Assembly: GCA_001917905.1 (NCBI GenBank)
Contig: MNEX01000088.1
Span: 1-41,955 of the forward strand
Direction: 5' to 3'
Source: Acidobacteria bacterium 13_1_40CM_65_14
Lineage (GTDB): Bacteria; Acidobacteriota; Vicinamibacteria; Vicinamibacterales; CAVVIG01
Length of the DNA: 41,955 bases
This document shows, in pieces, positions 33,202-40,195 of this stretch. The notes beneath the pieces were generated by a model that did not search any database, was not told the DNA's origin, and worked only from the letters and a program-made list of their open reading frames with translations. The translations under genes were made by a program, and so were the position numbers. How positions within the stretch are numbered: position 1 is the first letter of the stretch; each line of letters begins with the position of its first letter.

Positions 33202-35219
33202 CTCGACACCGTCGATGCAGCCGAAGGCGCCAGGTTCGACGCCGCTCCGATAGCGATGTCGCCGACCCTGGCGTCCATGTCGAAGAAGATCGCGTGGACG
33301 CGCTGGCCGTCCGGCGCCTGGTTCGCGCTGGTATAGAAGACCGAACCGTTCTTCACATACTTCGCGGTTCCGTTCTCAATCAGGATTCCGAGCGTGTCTC
33401 CACCCTGAAAGGACGTTTCGCTCTTGTAAGATCCCGACTCGCGCACCTCGACGGTCCCGTTCTGCAGCCGCAGCGCAAAGCTCAAATCGCCCGCCTGAGT
33501 GCCGGTGCTGCCAAGGCTCAGACCAATGAAGCGCAAGCTATTCGCTTCTGTCGCGGTGAACTGCAGACGACCGGCTGACGCCGCCACCCGTTGTTGAGAC
33601 ACCGCGCTGGCATCCGGGCAGCCGCCGCATCCAGCGGTCTTCTGCAGGCTGTTACCTGAGGCCGTCATGTTGATGAGGCTCATCCACTGCGCACTTCCGG
33701 ATGCCGGAGGCGGCGTCGGAGTCGGCGTCGGTGCAGGTGGCGGAGTCGGTGCCGGCGCGGGAGCCGGCGCTGGCGCGGGAGCCGGAGTTGGAGTTGGACT
33801 TGGCGTGGGCGCCGGGCTTGGTGACGCGCCGAGCTTTTCGTACGGAATGCGCACGATATACGCGTCGAGCCGGCTCGTCCCCGAGTTCGCGGTCCAGATG
33901 TAGTACTCCCCGGTCACGTCGAGATTGCCCTTAGGATATTTCCAATAATCGTCGGTGCCGCCGCCCGCTGCGTTCAGATCCGTGATGTTCGGCGCCACGA
34001 TCACCGTCGTCAGCGATCCATCGAGCTTGAAGCACAGGATCTCGTTCGCTCGAGGCAGATTCTTCCGGCTGGCGTTGGCGCTGCAGGCGTATTGCTGATC
34101 GGCCGGCACGCCCGATCGCGCGTTCCCCCACGAGACGTGGCCGACGTCGGCGTCCCACGAGGAGGTCTGGTACACGAGCGTTCCCTGACCAGACGTCGAC
34201 GCCACCGGCTCGCCACCGGTCAAATCGAGATTGAAATTCCAGAGCCGCACGGCGCCTGGCTGCGGATTCATGTTGTCCGCCGCGAGCATGAAGCCGTACC
34301 CGTTGTCGGAATGGCCGCCCGCGCCGTTGCGATCCAGGAGATCGTGTTCGGCCCCCGTCTGGAGATCGATGATGCGATCGTCGACCTCCGACTTCGAATC
34401 GACACCCAGCTTTTCCTTGATCACCAGCCAGCGGCCGCTCTTGTCGACCTGGCATTCGTCGTAATTCAGGCCCTTCTGCGGATAGTAGAAGAACTGCCCC
34501 GTGTCCTCACGGTAGGCGAGACAGCCAAGGTCGGCATAGCTCGACTTGTCCTTCAACGTCGCCGAATGCACGCGGTCGTCACCGCTCGAGTGGAACTGCC
34601 AGATGTACCGGTTCCCACCGAACAGATCGGGGCGCGAGGCGACGTCGAAGACCGTGCTGAACGAGTGATTGAGGACGTCGTAGCGCTGGAGGCTCGACCC
34701 TCCAGGCGCGGTGAGATAGATCGTCGTCGGCTGCCGGTCGCTGAAGTACCAGCCTTCGCCGCTCGCCCAACTGTATGGACTGTCGGGCGAGAAGAGCGGA
34801 CCGAGGTTGCGCGTCTCGCCCGTTTGCTTGTTGTAGCTGAAGAGTGTCGGGCCAGAGCCGCCCTTCCGGCGTTCGAGCCCGAGGAACGCGAGCAGCGTGT
34901 CGCTGCCAGCATGGTTGTTGATGTTGTTCCAGTAGGAATACCCGACCGGCTGGACGCAGTCCGCGCCGCCGCAGTCGTTGCCGTTCGTCAAGCGAATGGC
35001 GGTGGTGCCGTACGGGGCGGGAAACGTGAATCGGCCACGCTCCGGCATGAATTTCTGGACTTCTCCGGCGGAAAGCGGAAGTCGCGAACCCGCCGACGTT
35101 GCCGACTCCAGGAATCCGCCTTGCGCAGAAGCGACGCCAACGCCCGTTCCGAGCGTCGCGAGAGTGATCAAAACGAATCGGATGTATGTGAAGACACGAT
35201 GACTGGGCTTCCAGATCAC
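33144..35219 (-). CDS. Secreted beta-propeller-like protein with Pro-rich linker and jelly-roll C-terminal domain
   Basis: A 691-residue exported protein. The signal peptide ends ASAQG at about residue 33. Residues about 40-475 contain WD/TolB-like blades (TLFSYNKQTGETRNLGPLF, STVFDVASRPDLFGGNRY, GRWLVIKEKL) plus Cys pairs. A Thr/Pro/Ala-only linker of about 40 residues follows (33700-33815). The last 150 residues form a concanavalin-like jelly roll (VEVRESGSYKSETSFQGGD, YVKNGSVFYTS). GTG 35219 has AAGGAGA 7 bases upstream. It is the only minus-strand gene in the polysaccharide region. It may bind or process the polymer outside the cell; the activity is unknown. Its 3' end overlaps the convergent beta-helix/GT2 gene. 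Confidence 0.78.
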   Translation of the reverse strand: MIWKPSHRVFTYIRFVLITLATLGTGVGVASAQGGFLESATSAGSRLPLSAGEVQKFMPERGRFTFPAPYGTTAIRLTNGNDCGGADCVQPVGYSYWNNINNHAGSDTLLAFLGLERRKGGSGPTLFSYNKQTGETRNLGPLFSPDSPYSWASGEGWYFSDRQPTTIYLTAPGGSSLQRYDVLNHSFSTVFDVASRPDLFGGNRYIWQFHSSGDDRVHSATLKDKSSYADLGCLAYREDTGQFFYYPQKGLNYDECQVDKSGRWLVIKEKLGVDSKSEVDDRIIDLQTGAEHDLLDRNGAGGHSDNGYGFMLAADNMNPQPGAVRLWNFNLDLTGGEPVASTSGQGTLVYQTSSWDADVGHVSWGNARSGVPADQQYACSANASRKNLPRANEILCFKLDGSLTTVIVAPNITDLNAAGGGTDDYWKYPKGNLDVTGEYYIWTANSGTSRLDAYIVRIPYEKLGASPSPAPTPSPTPTPAPAPAPAPAPAPTPPPAPTPTPTPPPASGSAQWMSLINMTASGNSLQKTAGCGGCPDASAVSQQRVAASAGRLQFTATEANSLRFIGLSLGSTGTQAGDLSFALRLQNGTVEVRESGSYKSETSFQGGDTLGILIENGTAKYVKNGSVFYTSANQAPDGQRVHAIFFDMDARVGDIAIGAASNLAPSAASTVSSQFARPPSLPSIGKAKPRG
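33700..33815 (-). repeat. Low-complexity (Thr/Ala-Pro)n linker coding repeat
   Basis: Tandem GGxGxxGGxGxx units on the + strand read on the minus strand as alternating Ala-Pro and Thr-Pro for about 38 residues. Such a tract can change length by slippage and forms an extended linker between the propeller and the jelly-roll domain. Confidence 0.8.
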
Positions 35220-35631
35220 GGCAATTCTCCTTGGGTCGATACCTGGTGCGACCGAGAGGGTGGTTCTCGCGATGACCGATCAGGAGGCGACTGCTGCGAG
35301 GAGCCCCGGAGACCGAGTGATCAGCGAGCGCAGTGGGCCCCTCTTCCACGCTTCGCGGTGGACGCCGACGTCCCAGACGACAGACACAGTTCGATTTAGC
35401 GTCAGCCGGTCGTATGGGCGATTCAGTTTGGGGGGCGAAACTGCCGCTAGGTGAAGGGCAAGCGGAATGCCGCGAGAGTGATTATTCTAAGTGCTGATAG
35501 GAGAACTACTTACGGTTGCGCATTCGCTGAGGTTTCGGTCCGCGGATTACAGAATTGCAGGCCGATGCACAATTCGGTAAGTCGTCGCGCTTGGTCGTAT
35601 CGTGGCACATCGATTGCCACGAAAGGCGTCC
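35220..35631. other. Divergent intergenic region, 412 bases
   Basis: Lies between the minus-strand secreted protein and the GT4 gene. The right half (35470-35600) is clearly less GC-rich than the flanks. It ends in a sigma-54 promoter directed rightward at 35603. No promoter for the leftward gene could be identified, and no small gene or RNA is supported. Confidence 0.55.
35603..35618 (+). promoter_or_regulatory. Sigma-54 (-24/-12) promoter, TGGCACATCGATTGCC
   Basis: TGGCAC-N5-TTGC with the required 10-base gap between GG and GC. It should start transcription near 35629, which argues that the GT4 gene begins at GTG 35632 or later rather than at the GTG at 35602 inside the promoter. Confidence 0.78.
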
Positions 35632-36819
35632 GTGCCCGCCGCTGAACGCCGCCGTTTGCGAGTCGCGATCGTCGCTGCGTCGCTCCGGATTATCGGTGGA
35701 CAGGCCGTTCAGGTGCAGTGCCTGGTCGACGGGTGGGCCAGCAGCCGGGATGTCGACGCCTGGCTTGTTCCGATCAATCCCTTACCTCCCAAGCCGTTCC
35801 GCTGGCTGCTGGCCATCAAGTTCATCCGGACGCTCGTGACCGAGCTGAGCTATTTGCCGCTGCTCGTCCGGGCGCTCCGGCGCGCCGACGTCGTTCACGT
35901 GTTTTCCGCGTCGTACACCTCTTTCTTACTTGCCACGCTTCCCGCGGTGATGGTGGCGAAACTGATGAGTCGCCCTGTCATCGTGAACTATCACAGTGGC
36001 GAGGCGCCCGACCATTTGCGTCGATCCGCGATTGCCAGACTCGTGATGAAGAGATGGGTCGATGCGGTCGTCGTCCCGTCGACGTTTCTGCGCGGCGTCT
36101 TTGCCGCGTTCGGCATCAGCGCTCATGTCGTAGCGAACACGATCGATGTAACACGTTTCGCGTACCGTGTGCGCGATCCGCTGCGTCCCCGGCTGATCTC
36201 CACGCGCAACTTCGAGCCGCTCTACAACGTGTCGTGTACACTGCGCGCCTTCGCGCGCGTCCAGGCTCGCTGTCCCGAGGCGTCGCTGACGCTCGTCGGC
36301 GACGGATCGCAGCAGCGCGCACTGCGCGCGCTCGCCGACGATCTGCGGCTGCGGAACGTGACCTTCGTCGGTCGCGTGGATCCCTCCCAGATCCACCGCT
36401 ACTATGCCGACGCCGATCTCTACGTGCAAACGCCCGCGATCGACAACATGCCGCTCTCGGTGCTCGAAGCCTTTGCCAGCGGGCTGCCGGTGGTCGCCAC
36501 GCGCATCGGCGGTGTTCCGGCGATCCTGGCGGACGGCGTGCACGGCGTCCTCGTGCCTGCTGACGACCACGAGGCGTTGGCGGCGCAGGTGATGAAGCTG
36601 GTCGAAGAGCCCGCGTACGCGCGCCGGCTCGCAGCCGCTGCGCGCGAAAGCTGTGCGGCCTATGAATGGCCTGTCGTGGCCGCCCAATGGCTGGCCATCT
36701 ACCGATCGCTGGCGTCCTCCGTCACCGACGACGTGATGATCGCGTCCGCTGACGGACCCCGCCCGGCCGAGCAGGTCGCCGAGACGAGCGAGCCCTGGCG
36801 CCCTTCCGAATCTGCCTGA
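35632..36819 (+). CDS. GT4-family glycosyltransferase
   Basis: A GT-B-fold glycosyltransferase of about 395 residues. The N-terminal domain starts LRVAIVAASLRIIGGQAVQV (Gly-rich acceptor loop). The C-terminal nucleotide-sugar domain has STRNFEPLYNVSCTLRAF, LTLVGDGSQQRAL, and VLEAFASGLPVVATRIGGVP. The usual E-x7-E is D-x7-E here (Asp in AIDNMPLSVLEAF). The frame is open from GTG 35602, but that codon lies inside a -24/-12 promoter. GTG 35632 is listed, and TTG 35656 directly before RVAIVAA is possible. It is the first gene of a three-gene unit; its TGA overlaps the next ATG by 1 base. Confidence 0.87.
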   Translation: MPAAERRRLRVAIVAASLRIIGGQAVQVQCLVDGWASSRDVDAWLVPINPLPPKPFRWLLAIKFIRTLVTELSYLPLLVRALRRADVVHVFSASYTSFLLATLPAVMVAKLMSRPVIVNYHSGEAPDHLRRSAIARLVMKRWVDAVVVPSTFLRGVFAAFGISAHVVANTIDVTRFAYRVRDPLRPRLISTRNFEPLYNVSCTLRAFARVQARCPEASLTLVGDGSQQRALRALADDLRLRNVTFVGRVDPSQIHRYYADADLYVQTPAIDNMPLSVLEAFASGLPVVATRIGGVPAILADGVHGVLVPADDHEALAAQVMKLVEEPAYARRLAAAARESCAAYEWPVVAAQWLAIYRSLASSVTDDVMIASADGPRPAEQVAETSEPWRPSESA

Positions 36820-39473
36820 TGAAGCGCGTCCTGGATCGCCTGCGTTCGATGCCGCTCGACGAGCTGGCATGGCGCGCGCGCGTGTTCGCGCGCAGCGAGA
36901 CGCAGCGCGCCGTCGCGCGGATGCGATCGCCGCGGTGGGACCGCCGTCAGCTGCGCCGCGCGCTGGCGCACCGGGTGATCGATGCCGGGCTGCGCCGCGC
37001 GATCGGCGCCGGAGACTGGCTCACGGTTCACGACGCGCTGGCTGGCCATCTCGAGAGCCGGCCTTCGTCGTTCCTGCTGGACCCGTCTTCGGCCGATTCG
37101 CTGGTTGCCGAAGTGCGCGCCCGCTGGCCGGGCGCCGCATCCGATGCCGCCGCCCGCGCCGACCGCGTGCTGGCTGGCCGTTACGACATCCTCGGCTACC
37201 AGAACCTGGTCGTCGCGCCGCCCGGACGCGCGGTGGATTGGCATTACGATCCGGTCCACGATCGGCGGGCGCCGGCCGCGTTCTGGGCCGACGTCCCGTA
37301 CCTCGATCCCGCTCTCGGCGATCACAAAATCATCTGGGAGATCAACCGTCATCAGCACTGGCTCACGCTCGGGCGCGCGCTCTGGCTCACGGGCGACCCT
37401 CGCCATCGTGTCGCGATCGTCGAGCGCCTCGAGAGCTGGCTCGCGGCAAACCCGCCGCTCGTGGGCATCAACTGGGCGAGCATGCTGGAAATCGGGCTGC
37501 GCGCGCTGTCGTGGACCTGGGCGTTGCACTTCCTCCTGTCGACAAACGGCCGCGATCGATCATCGTCATCCGCTGCACCGGATCGTTCGCGCGAGATCCC
37601 ATGGCTCGTCGACCTGTTCATGGGGATTGACCGGCAACTCGCGCACGTCGAGCAGCATTTGTCGTACTACTTCAGTCCCAACACGCATCTGACCGGCGAA
37701 GCGCTCGCGCTGTACGCCGTCGGCCTCGCCATACCCGAGTTGGCGGCGAGCGATCGATGGGTCGAGCGTGGCCGCGGCATTCTGCTTCAGGAGATTGACC
37801 GTCAGATCCACGCCGACGGCGGACACGCCGAAGCGTCGATGCACTATCACCGATACACGCTCGACATGTACGTCCACGCGTTGCTGGCGGCGAGACGCGC
37901 ACAGGACACCGCCGCCATTCCGCGTTTCACGGATGCCGTGACGCGGTTGGCGGCGTTCGCGCGGGCCGCCGCTGACGACCGCGGAATGCTGCCGCTCATC
38001 GGCGACGATGACGGCGGCATGCTCTGGCCCTTCATGGGCCGCGCGTGTCGCGACGTCCGCGATTCGCTGGCGCTCGCCGCGATCGTGCTCGTTCGTCCCG
38101 ATCTGGCGCCCTGGGGCGTGCCGGAAGAAGCGTTCTGGGTTGGCGGTCGCCTGGCCGTCGAGCACGCAGGATTCATCGACGCGAACCGCGATCGGGCGGC
38201 GGCCGCACCGTCGCGAACCTTTCGTGACTCCGGTTATGTCGTGGCCCGGGATCCGAGCGGAGGCCACGCCATATTCGACGTGGGCGCTCACGGCTACCTG
38301 AACGCGGGCCACGCGCACGCGGACGCCTTGGCCATCACGCTCGGCATCGCCAACCGGCCATTCCTCGTCGACCCCGGCACATCGACCTATGTCATGGACC
38401 ACAGGCTGCGCGATCGGATGCGCGACAGCGCGAGTCACAACACGGTGATCGTCGATGAGCGCTCGCAATCGATTCCCGGGGATCCGTTCCGTTGGCAGAC
38501 GCGATCGGACGCGCGCCTGCACGCGTGGCGGCACAACCCGTCGTTCGACTGGGCCGAAGCGTCACATGACGGCTATGCACCGCTCCGGCACCGGCGCACG
38601 CTGCTTCGGACCTCGTCAGGGTGGCTCGTCGCTGACGAGATCCTCGGCGGCGGCGTGCACACGGCGAACGCGCATTGGCACTTCGATCCGGCCTGGGACG
38701 TGACCGCCGACGCGCATGGACGACTCCACGCGACCAGCGTCGATGGCGACAGCGTATGGCTGCTCTGCGATGCCGACGCCGTCCGCATCCAACGCGGCGA
38801 TGAACCGTCGGGTCTGGGATGGTACGCACCGGTCTACGGGACGCTCATCCCGACGTACTCCGCGCAAATGACGCGGCAGGCCGTCGCGCCGTTCGCGCTG
38901 GTCACGTGGATCGGCCTCGCCGAGAACGGGAGATCGCCATCGCTCGAACATCTCACCGCGACGCCGGCTGCGGCCGGGGATGCGATCGCCGCGCGCGTCA
39001 TCGCGGGCGAACGGGTGTCGGCGTTCCTGTTGCGGCCGGATGGACCGGCGTCTCGCAGCACGCCGCGCAGCGTGGAGGTCGTCGACTATCGCACTGACGC
39101 TCGCGTGCTGCATTGTGCGGCCAACGCAAAAGGCCTGCGCGCGCTCGATCTGATCGACGCCAGTTACGCGACGCATCGCGACGGCCGGCTCACCGTGACG
39201 GCCGATTCGCCGATTGCGGATCTGCACGTTGCGATCGAGGGCGCGGCACTGGATCTGCGGGCGTCCGAGCCGCCGCCGCAGCTTCGACTTCTGGGAGATG
39301 TCCTCGCAGCGGCGCGAACGATCCGCCTCAACGGCCGCGAGTGGCCGATGACGGCGGTCGAAACATCCGACACGGCGGTCGTGATTGAAGGTGGACTGTG
39401 GCCGACTGGTGTGCCTCTTGCTATCGGCAGAGTCGCGGATCGGCCAATGAGTGATTCGCAGGAGACGCTATGA
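36819..39473 (+). CDS. Heparinase II/III-family polysaccharide lyase
   Basis: An 884-residue protein. The N-terminal half is an alpha-toroid (DHKIIWEINRHQHWLTLGRA, NWASMLEIGLRALSW, SPNTHLTGEALALYAVGLA, GGHAEASMHYHRYTLDMY with the usual Tyr/His pair). The C-terminal half is the beta-sheet Hepar_II_III domain, with GHAHADALAITL (His498, His500) and LVDPGTSTYVMDHRLRDRMR followed by SHNTVIVDERSQ. These lyases cleave uronic-acid polymers by beta-elimination. It has no obvious signal peptide, which is odd for a lyase of an exported polymer and is also seen in exosortase-type loci. The ATG overlaps the GT4 stop, and its TGA overlaps the lipoprotein ATG. Confidence 0.9.
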   Translation: MKRVLDRLRSMPLDELAWRARVFARSETQRAVARMRSPRWDRRQLRRALAHRVIDAGLRRAIGAGDWLTVHDALAGHLESRPSSFLLDPSSADSLVAEVRARWPGAASDAAARADRVLAGRYDILGYQNLVVAPPGRAVDWHYDPVHDRRAPAAFWADVPYLDPALGDHKIIWEINRHQHWLTLGRALWLTGDPRHRVAIVERLESWLAANPPLVGINWASMLEIGLRALSWTWALHFLLSTNGRDRSSSSAAPDRSREIPWLVDLFMGIDRQLAHVEQHLSYYFSPNTHLTGEALALYAVGLAIPELAASDRWVERGRGILLQEIDRQIHADGGHAEASMHYHRYTLDMYVHALLAARRAQDTAAIPRFTDAVTRLAAFARAAADDRGMLPLIGDDDGGMLWPFMGRACRDVRDSLALAAIVLVRPDLAPWGVPEEAFWVGGRLAVEHAGFIDANRDRAAAAPSRTFRDSGYVVARDPSGGHAIFDVGAHGYLNAGHAHADALAITLGIANRPFLVDPGTSTYVMDHRLRDRMRDSASHNTVIVDERSQSIPGDPFRWQTRSDARLHAWRHNPSFDWAEASHDGYAPLRHRRTLLRTSSGWLVADEILGGGVHTANAHWHFDPAWDVTADAHGRLHATSVDGDSVWLLCDADAVRIQRGDEPSGLGWYAPVYGTLIPTYSAQMTRQAVAPFALVTWIGLAENGRSPSLEHLTATPAAAGDAIAARVIAGERVSAFLLRPDGPASRSTPRSVEVVDYRTDARVLHCAANAKGLRALDLIDASYATHRDGRLTVTADSPIADLHVAIEGAALDLRASEPPPQLRLLGDVLAAARTIRLNGREWPMTAVETSDTAVVIEGGLWPTGVPLAIGRVADRPMSDSQETL

Positions 39474-39982
39474 AGGTAAAGTCGATCACGTCGTCGCTCG
39501 CGGTTTCTCTCATCATCGTCATCTCGTTGAACACGGCGTGCGCTGATAAGTCAACGCCCACGGCACCGTCGAATCCCGCTCCGCCACAGGCGGCGGCGCC
39601 TCCCCCGGCGCCGGCTCCGGCGACGGCCAGCGTGCAGCTCACGATCAACCCCAATCCCGTGCCGTTCAGCGGTCAGCCCATTACGGACTCGTCCGGCTGC
39701 GCTGGCTCGAAGAACACCTGGTTCTACGAGCAAGTGGCGAAGGAGACGGGAGGAGTCGCTGTGACGTTTACGTCGCGGATCGACAAGTTCGATGGCCGCG
39801 TGGTGAACACCGTGAGCAACTTGAACATGGTGGTTCCTGCAAACGGGACGGTGTCCGTCAAATCCCGGTGGTGCAGCTCGCAAGCGGTCGCGCACACCGC
39901 GCAGACGACATTCAGTGGCATTGACGACAAGGGTCACACGCTGACCGTCGAGGCTCCGGTCGCCAACCTGAAGTCGCCCTAG
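39470..39982 (+). CDS. Small putative lipoprotein
   Basis: A 170-residue exported protein with a signal peptide (MKVKSITSSLAVSLIIVISL) followed by NTAC, where Cys24 is a likely lipidation site though the -3 position (Asn) is unusual. Next comes a Pro/Ala-rich tether (about 30-52), then a compact domain of about 115 residues with mostly beta-strands and conserved-looking Cys in SSGCAGSKNTWFYEQV and SRWCSSQ. The family is not recognised. The ATG overlaps the heparinase stop by 4 bases, so it is probably made with it. It may anchor or assist a periplasmic step. Confidence 0.75.
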   Translation: MKVKSITSSLAVSLIIVISLNTACADKSTPTAPSNPAPPQAAAPPPAPAPATASVQLTINPNPVPFSGQPITDSSGCAGSKNTWFYEQVAKETGGVAVTFTSRIDKFDGRVVNTVSNLNMVVPANGTVSVKSRWCSSQAVAHTAQTTFSGIDDKGHTLTVEAPVANLKSP

Positions 39983-40195
39983 GGTCGGCGGCTACAGAAT
40001 TCTGGTAAATCCCTTCCCAAAACCTTCCTCTGCTGCCAGCCGCTCCGGCGCGTTTCCCACAACGATGGAAAGCGCCGGAGCACATTCCGGAAAACCGGTG
40101 GCACCTCGCTTGCTCAACTGAGCGTGTGGCCGACTTCGTCGTAACGCTCAGCTTCTATTCCAACGGGACCCGGCGGCGCGTGCAGGCAGTCTGAC
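39983..40195. other. Regulatory intergenic region before second asparagine synthase
   Basis: 213 bases without a gene. An inverted repeat GCTCCGGCGC (40045-40054) and GCGCCGGAGC (40072-40081) forms a 10-bp stem with a 17-base loop and could be either the terminator of the lipoprotein unit or an activator site. It ends 18 bases before the sigma-54 promoter at 40099. Confidence 0.6.
40099..40114 (+). promoter_or_regulatory. Sigma-54 (-24/-12) promoter, TGGCACCTCGCTTGCT
   Basis: An exact TGGCAC-N5-TTGCT with 10-base GG-GC spacing. It shares TGGCACCT, TTGCTCAAC with the promoter of the second response regulator (10277), so both probably answer to the same activator. It predicts an untranslated leader of about 70 bases before the asparagine synthase ATG at 40196. 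Confidence 0.85.

Noticed and set aside
33667-33903. Plus-strand Gly/Val/Ala-only open frame
   Set aside because: It is the complement of the Thr/Ala-Pro linker of the minus-strand secreted protein.
35602-35631. GTG at 35602 as start of the GT4 gene
   Set aside because: This codon overlaps the TGGCAC element of the sigma-54 promoter, so it would not be in the transcript.
39407-39422. Possible sigma-54 promoter TGGTGTGCCTCTTGCT before the lipoprotein gene
   Set aside because: The -24 element lacks CAC, it lies inside the heparinase gene, and the lipoprotein is translationally coupled to that gene.
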